Both the position numbers and the translations under genes were made by a program. Source: Gammaproteobacteria bacterium UBA3498 (GTDB lineage: Bacteria > Pseudomonadota > Gammaproteobacteria > Pseudomonadales > Pseudohongiellaceae). From it: DNA of 8,165 nucleotides. Location of the stretch: contig DFQD01000152.1 of the NCBI GenBank assembly GCA_002377605.1, positions 23,202 through 31,366 of the forward strand, given 5' to 3'. This document shows, piece by piece, positions 1 through 6,096 of the stretch (position 1 is the stretch's first letter; each line of letters starts with the position of its first letter). The notes under the pieces were generated by a model that was not told the DNA's origin, searched no databases, and was given only the letters and a program-made list of their open reading frames with translations.

Positions 1-21
1 AACCAGCTGAGCTACATAGCC
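1..21 (-). tRNA. 5' end of a tRNA, probably elongator tRNA-Met (truncated by window edge)
   Basis: Read on the minus strand, the first 21 bases of the window give a typical tRNA start. There is a seven-base acceptor strand GGCTATG, then TA and the D-arm sequence GCTCAGCTGGTT. This is close to the start of bacterial elongator tRNA-Met (E. coli GGCTACG-TA-GCTCAG) and less like the Ile, Ala, Val, Thr or Phe isoacceptors. The anticodon lies outside the window, so the identity is an inference. The position supports it: in Pseudomonas, as I recall, a tRNA-Met lies just beyond ychF. The gene is on the same strand as all the others here. Confidence 0.72.
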
Positions 22-68
22 AAAATTTAGACTGCAGCTTCCAGCTAACCCATCCTCACGACCTTCAT

Positions 69-96
69 TACCAAATTTTCGACCTTCAAATTGGTA
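69..96. repeat. Imperfect inverted repeat in the leader region ahead of the tRNA
   Basis: The arms TACCAA-a-TTT and AAA-TTGGTA can pair over nine base pairs with one bulged A, around a nine-base loop. The element lies between the M20 stop codon and the truncated tRNA. On the minus strand no run of T follows it, so it is not a standard intrinsic terminator. It could fold in a precursor transcript of the tRNA or be an operator-like site. The role is unknown. Confidence 0.35.
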
Positions 97-131
97 CGAA
101 ATCGAGGATCTAGAATACCGGAAGGCCGCGA

Positions 132-160
132 ATTTTGGCGATTTGGCGTCAAAATGTCAA
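132..160 (-). promoter_or_regulatory. Predicted sigma70 promoter for the downstream tRNA
   Basis: On the minus strand there is a perfect -35 box TTGACA (155-160), a 17-base spacer and a -10-like box CAAAAT (132-137, four of six matches). A GC-rich stretch TCGCGG follows, resembling the discriminator of growth-rate-controlled stable-RNA promoters. It lies six bases beyond the M20 stop codon and points at the partial tRNA. Transcription would start near 125, leaving about 100 nt of leader before the tRNA 5' end, which is long for a tRNA operon. The weak -10 box keeps confidence moderate. Confidence 0.42.
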
Positions 161-165
161 GCGAG

Positions 166-1539
166 CTAGTCGATCACCACATTTCGCACAACAGTGTAGA
201 AGTCACTAACTGCGCGGCGGAACGCGTCTTCGGGGACCTGTTCATCATTACCATGAACTCCAGTGTGATCTTCGTGACCGGTGATCAAGGGGTTGAATCC
301 ATAGCTGACAATTCCCAGGTCACGAGTAAAGTGGCTGTCGGTAAATCCAGTACTTACGGACGGCAATACTCGGGAGCCAGGATGTAGTTCCTGAGTTACA
401 GATTCAATTGCCGCGAACAATCGCGTATTTGTTTCCGAAATCGCTGGTGTAAATGCCATGATGGTTTCAATAGTAACGCCAGTGTTTCCAATCAAGTCTT
501 CTAATTCACTTATGAATTGTTGTGATGGTTTGTCAGGTAATATTCGACAATCTAATTCCGCCCAAGCCTCCGGCGGAATAACGTTGATCTTGTTTGAACC
601 GCTCATGCGTGTCATAGAGCACGTGTCACGAATAAGCGAGTTATGTCCTGGTCGCGCTGCATGAAGTCTATCCACAAATGCAGGCTCATTAATCGCATTG
701 CTTATATTTGCATAGGATGGCCCCCATTCTTCGCCCATATCAACCGAGAGTTCTGAAAAGTAATCAGACACGGGTCCAATGATGCGAGGAGGGAAGGGGT
801 TTTCTAATAAAAGATTCAGTGCTTGTACGATTCGCGTAACTGAACTTGTTGTGCGAGGTGATGATCCATGACCTGGTGTATCAATTGCATTCAAGCGCAA
901 CCACACCGGAACTTTCTGCGTAACTTCGACGCTGAAAACAACATCGCCATCTTCGTTGCTGCTCCCGCCGCCGCCTTCATTGAGCAAAATGCCAGTGCCG
1001 TCAAATATTTCTGGTCTGTTCTCAATCAACCAACCAACACCAAAATAACCGCCAGCTTCTTCATCGGCGGTTGCTAGGAAAATTACATCACGATTAAGTT
1101 CGATGCCCGAACGATGTAAGCTTAGAAAGGTAGCAAGTTGTATGATGCCGAGACCTTTCATGTCGCGAGTCCCGCGACCAAGAATAACGCCGTCGCGAAT
1201 ATCACCAGAGAGGGGATCAATTGTCCAGAATTCTTCTTCAGCAGGAACAACATCTGTATGTTGTAAGAGAATTAATCCGGGCTCATCGCCACCTTCGAGA
1301 CGTGCCCAGATATTGCCGCGACCAGGTGCGCTTTCTGCAGTTTCATATTCGATGCCTTCAGCTTCAAAAATTGCCGCATAAAAATCGACAGCTCGGTATT
1401 CATTACCTGGAGGATTAATGGTATCGATGCGGATAAATTCCTGCAGCCATCTAACCGCTTCATCTTCGAGGGTCTGCCCGTTAACTGCAGGGGTAAATAA
1501 AAAACTTAGCGTAATAATTCCAATTTTTATTCTTCTCAC
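166..1539 (-). CDS. Exported M20-family zinc metallopeptidase (carboxypeptidase/aminoacylase-like)
   Basis: Predicted dinuclear-metal hydrolase that cleaves a terminal amino acid or N-acyl group; the substrate cannot be told from sequence. I chose the GTG at 1539 (457 aa) because a GGAG sits six bases upstream. The first in-frame GTG, at 1551, abuts the ychF stop and has no such site. From 1539 the protein starts MRRIKIGIITLSFLFT and ends its leader at VNG-QT, a plausible signal peptidase I site, so it should act in the periplasm. M20 motifs are complete: HTDVV (metal ligand H94, D96), GRGTRDMKG (bridging D126), ADEE (general base E160, ligand E161), NEGGG (ligand E188), PGHGSSP in the lid/dimerisation domain (H224) and VHG near the C-terminus (ligand H429). 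The spacing resembles the CPS1/PM20D1-like branch. It is the last gene after ychF and likely cotranscribed with it. It has no evident link to translation, so it looks like an accessory addition. Confidence 0.88.
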   Translation of the reverse strand: MRRIKIGIITLSFLFTPAVNGQTLEDEAVRWLQEFIRIDTINPPGNEYRAVDFYAAIFEAEGIEYETAESAPGRGNIWARLEGGDEPGLILLQHTDVVPAEEEFWTIDPLSGDIRDGVILGRGTRDMKGLGIIQLATFLSLHRSGIELNRDVIFLATADEEAGGYFGVGWLIENRPEIFDGTGILLNEGGGGSSNEDGDVVFSVEVTQKVPVWLRLNAIDTPGHGSSPRTTSSVTRIVQALNLLLENPFPPRIIGPVSDYFSELSVDMGEEWGPSYANISNAINEPAFVDRLHAARPGHNSLIRDTCSMTRMSGSNKINVIPPEAWAELDCRILPDKPSQQFISELEDLIGNTGVTIETIMAFTPAISETNTRLFAAIESVTQELHPGSRVLPSVSTGFTDSHFTRDLGIVSYGFNPLITGHEDHTGVHGNDEQVPEDAFRRAVSDFYTVVRNVVID

Positions 1540-1545
1540 TAGAAA

Positions 1546-1549
1546 CTCC
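1546..1549 (-). promoter_or_regulatory. Shine-Dalgarno site GGAG that decides the M20 start
   Basis: On the minus strand GGAG lies three bases beyond the ychF TAA stop and six bases ahead of the GTG at 1539. Ribosomes ending ychF would be placed to reinitiate here. This favours the 457-residue form over the four-residue-longer form starting at 1551, which would place the ribosome site inside the coding sequence. Confidence 0.6.
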
Positions 1550-1551
1550 AC

Positions 1552-2643
1552 TTACACGTTGAAACGGAAATGAATTACATCGCCGTCCTGCACAATATAT
1601 TCTTTGCCTTCCAGACGCCACTTACCTGCTTCTTTTGCGCCTAACTCACCTTGATTCTCGATGTATGCATCATAGGCAATGACTTCGGCACGGATAAAAC
1701 CGTTTTCAAAATCGGTGTGAATTACTCCGGCTGCTGCCGGTGCTGAGGCCCCTTTTTTTACTGTCCAGGCCCGCGCTTCTTTCTCGCCGGCTGTAAAATA
1801 GGTCTGTAATCCTAGTAGTTTGTAACCAGCACGGATAACGCGATCCAATCCTGGTTCGTCCATACCCAGATCCTGCAGAAATTCGGTTTTCTCATCGTCT
1901 TTAAACTCTGCGATCTCTGATTCCAGTTTGTTGCAGATGGCTACCACTTCTGCGCATTCGCCGATGGCGATTTCCCGAACCTTTTCCAGGTGTGGGTTAT
2001 TTTCAAAACCGTCCTCATCTATGTTAGCTATATACATTACTGGTTTAACAGTCAGTAGATGTAATTTATTAAGCTCGCTTTGTTCTTCTTTATACAGCTC
2101 CAAAGTTCTTACTGGTTTTGCTTCGTCGAGATGGGTTTTTATTTTTTCTAACAATTTCACCTGACGTTGTGCATCCTTGTCACCACTCTTAGCGATACGA
2201 ATAACTCGATCCAGGTTTTTCTCCACGGTTTCTAGATCTGCTAATGCCAATTCGGTGTTTATGATTTCGATATCAGCTGCAGGATTGATTTGATCGGAAA
2301 CGTGAGTGACGTTTTCATCTTCAAAACAACGGACCACATGAGCAATGGCATCAGTTTCACGGATATTTGCAAGGAATTGGTTGCCTAGGCCTTCACCTTT
2401 AGATGCGCCGGCAACGAGACCTGCAATATCTGTAAACTCGACTGTAGTGGGTATGACTTTTTGCGGGTTTACTATGCCTGCAATTTTGTCTAACCGTTCA
2501 TCTGGAATTGAAACGATTCCGGAGTTAGGTTCGATCGTACAGAAAGGAAAATTTTCAGCGGCAATGCCGGCCTTGGTTAAGGCATTGAATAGAGTTGATT
2601 TACCAACATTGGGTAAACCTACGATTCCACATTTTACAGCCAT
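1552..2643 (-). CDS. ychF: Ribosome-binding ATPase YchF (Obg-like, OLA1 family)
   Basis: A 363-residue P-loop NTPase, the usual family length. Visible motifs are the P-loop GLPNVGKS (9-16), the switch I region NFPFCTIEPN (31-40), and DIAG (72-75) followed by Leu76 where classical GTPases carry catalytic Gln. The base-recognition motif is NIDE (207-210) instead of NKxD; this NxxE variant accounts for the family's preference for ATP over GTP. The helical middle, about 130-200, matches the coiled-coil insertion, and residues from about 281 form the TGS domain, ending HFRFNV. The family binds ribosomes and has been linked to stress responses and translation initiation in E. coli. The ATG start has AAGGA seven bases upstream. 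It follows pth by 22 nt, the common pth-ychF pair, and runs directly into the M20 gene. No key residue is missing. Confidence 0.97.
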   Translation of the reverse strand: MAVKCGIVGLPNVGKSTLFNALTKAGIAAENFPFCTIEPNSGIVSIPDERLDKIAGIVNPQKVIPTTVEFTDIAGLVAGASKGEGLGNQFLANIRETDAIAHVVRCFEDENVTHVSDQINPAADIEIINTELALADLETVEKNLDRVIRIAKSGDKDAQRQVKLLEKIKTHLDEAKPVRTLELYKEEQSELNKLHLLTVKPVMYIANIDEDGFENNPHLEKVREIAIGECAEVVAICNKLESEIAEFKDDEKTEFLQDLGMDEPGLDRVIRAGYKLLGLQTYFTAGEKEARAWTVKKGASAPAAAGVIHTDFENGFIRAEVIAYDAYIENQGELGAKEAGKWRLEGKEYIVQDGDVIHFRFNV

Positions 2644-2665
2644 CTATTATTCCTTTCTCCAATCC

Positions 2666-3256
2666 TTATTCCGTATGCAGTAAACGCATAGCTTCTTCCC
2701 ATTCGCCAATTACTGCTTTGGGGATAACACGAATTGCGTCTTCGATATCTCTCATGATGACATCTGCCTCCGATCGCGATGGGTCGCTTAGTACATAGTT
2801 TGACACCATAGATTTATGCCCTGGATGTCCTACGCCAATGCGCAAACGGAAAAATTCTTTCTTGCCGCCGAGCGCATTGATGATATCTCGGATACCATTG
2901 TGACCACCGTGTCCGCCACCTTCTTTAAAGCGAGTTACTCCAACATCAAAATCGATTTCGTCGTAGGCCACCAACATGTTTTCCGGTCTAATTTTGAAAA
3001 ACTTGCACACGGAGGCCACCGACTTACCACTGTGGTTCATGAAAGTAGTAGGGAATAGCAGTTTAATATCGTTCCCACCGATATTGATTGAGTTGAATTC
3101 GCCGAAAAATTTCGAGTCGCCACGCAGTTCACTTCCATAAGCTTTACTGAGATGGTATAGAAAAATAACGCCTGCATTATGACGATTGGAATCGTGTTGT
3201 GGGCCTGGATTTCCCAGACCCACAATCAGCTTTAATGGATGATCCGGCATTTTCAT
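2666..3256 (-). CDS. pth: Peptidyl-tRNA hydrolase
   Basis: Cytosolic esterase that frees tRNA from peptidyl-tRNA dropped by stalled ribosomes. At 196 aa it matches E. coli Pth (194). The catalytic set is present: N16 in GLGNPGP, H26 in RHNAG (E. coli H20), N74 in TTFMN (E. coli N68), D99 in YDEIDF (D93), and N120 in GGGHGGHNG (N114). The GVGHPGHKSMV loop and YVL motif near 141-156 are also normal. One position is odd: His21 stands where the family nearly always has Tyr (E. coli Tyr15), five residues before the catalytic His. Asn24 replaces the usual Thr in TRHN. Start ATG 3256 has GGGAG nine bases upstream; a second in-frame ATG at 3250 is less well placed. It lies 30 nt after rplY and 22 nt before ychF, so it is probably in one operon with both. 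Confidence 0.97.
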   Translation of the reverse strand: MKMPDHPLKLIVGLGNPGPQHDSNRHNAGVIFLYHLSKAYGSELRGDSKFFGEFNSINIGGNDIKLLFPTTFMNHSGKSVASVCKFFKIRPENMLVAYDEIDFDVGVTRFKEGGGHGGHNGIRDIINALGGKKEFFRLRIGVGHPGHKSMVSNYVLSDPSRSEADVIMRDIEDAIRVIPKAVIGEWEEAMRLLHTE

Positions 3257-3286
3257 TGACCCGGACTCCCTGGCAGTGCCAAAAGA

Positions 3287-4000
3287 TTAAGAGTCGTCGC
3301 CGTCCCCAGAAGACCCTTCGCCGCCGGAATCCCCACTTTCCCCTTCTGCAGGAGCTTCGCCTTCTGCTGCTTCTTGACCTTCAGCTGCCGCGGCTTCTTC
3401 TTCTTCCATGGCACCTCGTGGTTGCTGCACCCTCGCTACATTGAGGTCGCTTTCTTCACCTTGGGAAAGAGCTATACTGAGCACGCCTTCTGGGAAGGTG
3501 AGGTCAGAAAGGTGAACAGAATCGCCGAGTTTGACATTTTCCATGTCCACTTCGATGTATTCTGGCAAGTCTTTCGGCAAGCACACAATTTCGATCTCGT
3601 TGAGAGTGTGGCGGATGATGCCGCCATCGAGTTTGACACCTACACACTTATCTTCATTAATAAAGTGGATTGGGACTTTCACTTGGATTTCTTGCTTCAT
3701 ATCCACACGCTGAAAATCGGCATGAAGGATAAGCGACTTGGCAGGATGACGCTGTAGCGCCTTGATTACAGCTGGTTCCTTCTTACTGTCGATATTGAGA
3801 GTAATAATATGAGAAAAGAACGCTTCATTCTCTGTTGCCCTAGCTATATCTTTATGGGGAATAGTTAATGAAACTGCCTTTTTTTTACCACCATATAAAA
3901 TGGCGGGAATTGATTCGTTCAGACGACGTAGGCGGCGGCTCGCACCTTTCCCAAATTCTGTTCTGACCGAACAATTCAGTTCAAATTCTTCATTTGACAT
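3287..4000 (-). CDS. rplY: Large-subunit ribosomal protein bL25 (Ctc/TL5 form)
   Basis: Binds 5S rRNA in the 50S subunit. The N-terminal L25 domain covers about residues 5-95, with the basic rRNA-binding stretch GKGASRRLRRLNESIPAILYG (17-37, shown in part as GKGASRRLRR). A TL5/Ctc C-terminal beta domain covers about 100-190, so this is the long two-domain form, not the short one-domain L25 of E. coli. Beyond residue 196 there is a low-complexity tail of about 41 residues rich in Glu, Ala, Gly and Asp. It has 15 acidic residues, no Lys or Arg, and ends GDGDDS. Similar but usually shorter acidic tails occur on other Ctc proteins. The start ATG has a strong AGGAG six bases upstream. It is the first gene after the prs terminator, so it should have its own promoter; I could not identify a convincing one in 4012-4075. 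Confidence 0.96.
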   Translation of the reverse strand: MSNEEFELNCSVRTEFGKGASRRLRRLNESIPAILYGGKKKAVSLTIPHKDIARATENEAFFSHIITLNIDSKKEPAVIKALQRHPAKSLILHADFQRVDMKQEIQVKVPIHFINEDKCVGVKLDGGIIRHTLNEIEIVCLPKDLPEYIEVDMENVKLGDSVHLSDLTFPEGVLSIALSQGEESDLNVARVQQPRGAMEEEEAAAAEGQEAAEGEAPAEGESGDSGGEGSSGDGDDS

Positions 4001-4006
4001 GATTGT

Positions 4007-4011
4007 CTCCT
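4007..4011 (-). promoter_or_regulatory. Strong Shine-Dalgarno site of rplY
   Basis: AGGAG on the minus strand, six bases before the rplY ATG, is the best ribosome-binding site in the window. It fits a highly translated ribosomal protein gene and contrasts with the SD-poor lolB and ispE starts. Confidence 0.7.
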
Positions 4012-4075
4012 AGTAAGCAGCCCTGAGAGTTGCTTTATCTCCATGAAGTTTGCGACCAATTTCATGAAAGGTTGT

Positions 4076-4110
4076 AAAAAAGAACAGCGTTTCTTCTGAA
4101 ACCGTTGTTC
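4076..4110 (-). terminator. Rho-independent terminator after prs
   Basis: On the minus strand GAACAACGGTTTC and GAAACGCTGTTC can pair around an AGAA loop, with small internal irregularities near the CG pairs. Six T residues (4081-4076) follow directly. It lies 36 nt downstream of the prs stop codon and about 75 nt upstream of the rplY start, so it separates the tRNA-Gln/prs unit from the rplY-pth-ychF-M20 unit. There is no T run on the other strand, so it acts in one direction only. Confidence 0.8.
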
Positions 4111-4145
4111 AGCCTATCCGGCGTTATCTGATAAATATTTTATAA

Positions 4146-5096
4146 CTAGGTGTTATCAAACATCGCACTAATGGATTCTTCGTTACTCACTCGTCGAATC
4201 GATTCAGCTAATAATTTAGCCATCGATAGCTGACGAATATATGAGCACGCTTTCGCAGCATCGTTTAAGGGAATCGTGTCTGTCACCACTAGCGAATCTA
4301 GACTCGAACCTTCGATATTTTCTAACGCTGGGCCAGAAAGTATAGGATGGGTACAGTAGGCCACAACTTTGTTGGCACCGTGGTCTTTCAGTGCATCCGC
4401 TGCTTTACACAGTGTGCCGGCGGTATCCACCATGTCGTCTACGATCAAACAACAACGATCATTAACATCACCGATGATGTGCATGATCTGCGCTTCGTTA
4501 GCGGTTGGGCGACGCTTGTCGATAATCGCCAGATCAACATTAAGTTGCTTGGCAACTGCTCTTGCTCGAACCACGCCGCCAACATCTGGCGATACTACGA
4601 TCAATTTCTCATAACGCTGACGCTCTATGTCGTCGGTTAGTACTGGCGAACCATATACATTGTCCACCGGAATGCTGAAAAATCCCTGGATCTGTTCAGC
4701 ATGTAAATCAACTGTCAGTACACGATTAACGCCTACGGCACTGATCATGTCTGCAACCACTTTAGCGCTGATGGCAACCCGGGCAGATCTTACGCGACGA
4801 TCCTGTCGGGCGTATCCGAAATAAGGAATCACTGCAGTGATTCGATTCGCCGAAGCGCGGTGCAGAGCATCTGCCATTAACAGCAATTCCATAATGCTCT
4901 CGTTAGTTGGCGCGCAAGTTGGTTGAATAATGAAAACGTCTTTACCTCGAACATTTTCATTTAATTCAACGGAAACCTCACCATCGCTAAACTTACTAAT
5001 ACTGGCATGTCCCAGTGGAACGCCAATATTTTTGGCAATGGCGTCCGCTAATGCGGGATTAGCATTGCCAGTAAAGACCATTAAATTTGTTGCCAC
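4146..5096 (-). CDS. prs: Ribose-phosphate pyrophosphokinase (PRPP synthetase)
   Basis: Makes PRPP from ribose 5-phosphate and ATP, supplying purine, pyrimidine, NAD, His and Trp synthesis. At 316 aa it matches bacterial class I enzymes (E. coli 315). Visible motifs are FSDGE (36-40), NENVRGKDVFIIQPT (46-60), the ATP-site RQDR (97-100), DLHAEQIQGFF with catalytic His132 (130-140), the flexible loop KRRPTANEAQ (194-203) and the PRPP loop VDDMVDTAGT (219-228). The C-terminus is the conserved RRVSNEESISAMF. No substitution disturbs a known active residue. Translation starts at a GTG with AAGGA seven bases upstream. The gene lies 55 nt after tRNA-Gln with no terminator between, so prs is probably read from the tRNA promoter, from upstream, or both. 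A hairpin terminator follows it. Confidence 0.98.
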   Translation of the reverse strand: MATNLMVFTGNANPALADAIAKNIGVPLGHASISKFSDGEVSVELNENVRGKDVFIIQPTCAPTNESIMELLLMADALHRASANRITAVIPYFGYARQDRRVRSARVAISAKVVADMISAVGVNRVLTVDLHAEQIQGFFSIPVDNVYGSPVLTDDIERQRYEKLIVVSPDVGGVVRARAVAKQLNVDLAIIDKRRPTANEAQIMHIIGDVNDRCCLIVDDMVDTAGTLCKAADALKDHGANKVVAYCTHPILSGPALENIEGSSLDSLVVTDTIPLNDAAKACSYIRQLSMAKLLAESIRRVSNEESISAMFDNT

Positions 5097-5151
5097 TTTT
5101 AATTCCTTGGGCTTTAACTAAATTTTTATTGCGAGATTAGTCTATCAAAAA

Positions 5152-5226
5152 TGGCTGGGGTGGCTGGATTCGAACCAACGAATGCAAGGATCAAAACCTT
5201 GTGCCTTACCACTTGGCGACACCCCA
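5152..5226 (-). tRNA. tRNA-Gln(TTG)
   Basis: A complete 75-nt tRNA with encoded CCA. The acceptor stem TGGGGTG pairs with CACCCCA and is followed by GCCA. The U1-A72 start with G73 is a known identity feature of glutamine tRNA. The D arm is GCCAAGTGGTAAGGC. The anticodon stem CAAGG/CCTTG carries loop TTTTGAT, with anticodon TTG at 5192-5194. The T arm is GTTGG-TTCGAAT-CCAGC with one T-G wobble. It resembles E. coli tRNA-Gln closely. The T residues right after CCA are too few, and lack a hairpin, to form a terminator. The tRNA is therefore probably cut from a transcript that continues into prs. The location between ispE and prs is conserved in Pseudomonas-type genomes. Confidence 0.97.
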
Positions 5227-5249
5227 AAAAATCATTTGCTCCTTTGAGC

Positions 5250-6086
5250 CTAACTCGAATTAATACCCTTAGCGACGAATCCTTTCAACCCTGCTGGGCA
5301 GTTCGCAAATATTCCTCGAGCAGTGGCTTCCCTCTCATATTTGGCGAAGACTGCAGATCCAGTTCCAGTCATTCTAGCTTCACCGAATTGGCTGAGCCAA
5401 TTCAGGGCTTGATTTACTTCGGGGTACAAATTTCGGGTCGTTTTTTCGCAGTCGTTTCTAGCCCTGCCCGCCAGAAAGTCGGCCATTTTGATGGTTGGAG
5501 AGTTCCGTGTCAAATTTTCCTGAGAAAATATCCGGGCCGTGGAAACCGCGCAATCCGGGGTGATTACCAAGTACCAGCAGGTGTCGATTTCTACTGGTTC
5601 CAGACGCTCGCCTAAGCCTTCAGCCCAGGCGGTTTTCCCATGAATAAATACTGGTATATCAGCTCCCAGTTGGAGACCTAATTTGGCAAGTTCGATATCG
5701 GAAAGACCGCATTGCCATAGTTCGTTAAGTCCTCGCAAAGTTATTGCTGCGTTGCTGCTCCCGCCCCCCAACCCAGCGCCAGTGGGAATTCGTTTAGTAA
5801 TGCTGATGCTGGCACCCAAATTGGGCTTTCCGCTTACTTTCCTGAGAAGTTGGGCAGCCTTGAGAATCAGGTTGTCGTCCATGGGAATGGACTTAATAGG
5901 AGACTCAGCCGTGACATGGAGACAAAGAAGTTCTGAATCTTCAGAATTAATCTTTAGCACATCCCCATAATTTAATAGTTGGTATATGGATTGTAATTCA
6001 TGATAACCGTCGTCTCTTCGCCCCAAGATATGTAGAAAGAGATTGAGTTTGGCAGGGGAAAGAAGTGTTAAGGTTTCGTTGCTCAT
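5250..6086 (-). CDS. ispE: 4-(cytidine 5'-diphospho)-2-C-methyl-D-erythritol kinase (GHMP kinase)
   Basis: Phosphorylates the 2-hydroxyl of CDP-methylerythritol in the MEP pathway of isoprenoid precursor synthesis. At 278 aa it is close to E. coli IspE (283). Visible are PAKLNLFL (11-18) with catalytic Lys13, DGYHELQS (26-33), the glycine-rich ATP loop PTGAGLGGGSSNAA (101-114), GADIPVF with catalytic Asp143 (141-147), and the C-terminal GHMP motif MTGTGSAVFA (239-248). The ATG at 6086 aligns with the family start but has no clear Shine-Dalgarno sequence. It follows the lolB stop by 10 nt, so translation probably depends on ribosomes leaving lolB. The last codons overlap the -10 box of the predicted tRNA-Gln promoter. 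Confidence 0.97.
   Translation of the reverse strand: MSNETLTLLSPAKLNLFLHILGRRDDGYHELQSIYQLLNYGDVLKINSEDSELLCLHVTAESPIKSIPMDDNLILKAAQLLRKVSGKPNLGASISITKRIPTGAGLGGGSSNAAITLRGLNELWQCGLSDIELAKLGLQLGADIPVFIHGKTAWAEGLGERLEPVEIDTCWYLVITPDCAVSTARIFSQENLTRNSPTIKMADFLAGRARNDCEKTTRNLYPEVNQALNWLSQFGEARMTGTGSAVFAKYEREATARGIFANCPAGLKGFVAKGINSS
5260..5288 (-). promoter_or_regulatory. Predicted sigma70 promoter for tRNA-Gln and prs, inside the end of ispE
   Basis: On the minus strand TTGAAA (5283-5288, five of six matches) is separated by exactly 17 bases from TATTAA (5260-5265, four of six). Initiation near 5253 would leave a leader of about 27 nt before the tRNA 5' end, a normal distance. The boxes overlap the last dozen codons of ispE. 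It would let tRNA-Gln, and prs behind it, be expressed apart from the TPR-lolB-ispE unit. Confidence 0.55.
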
Positions 6087-6096
6087 GAATTAGTTA

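Noticed and set aside
91..387. A 98-codon plus-strand open frame at the left end
   Set aside because: Most of it is the reverse of the M20 C-terminus, including the region coding the final metal-ligand His; no family features.
3257..3286. Short dyad TGGCAcTGCCA between rplY and pth as a possible terminator
   Set aside because: The stem is only four or five pairs and no T run follows on the minus strand; the pth ribosome site lies right behind it.
4012..4075. Search for an rplY promoter after the prs terminator
   Set aside because: Candidates such as TTTACA or TTGGTC pair with only poor -10 hexamers (for example GATAAA at a 14-base gap), so none is reported, although a promoter is expected in or near this stretch.
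4111..4130. GCCTATCCGGCGTTATC, resembling part of an enterobacterial REP/PU element
   Set aside because: Only about half of a REP unit matches, there is no partner copy in the window, and it sits beside the prs terminator where short GC-rich dyads are common.
5115..5148. TTGATA on the minus strand after tRNA-Gln as a -35 box for a separate prs promoter
   Set aside because: No acceptable -10 box falls 16-18 bases downstream; the best A-rich hexamers sit at poor spacing. A weak promoter here cannot be excluded.
5151..5615. A 154-codon plus-strand open frame crossing the tRNA-Gln gene and the 3' half of ispE
   Set aside because: It begins in the antisense of a tRNA and runs opposite a clear ispE frame with intact motifs. 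It shows no recognisable domain and no ribosome site.
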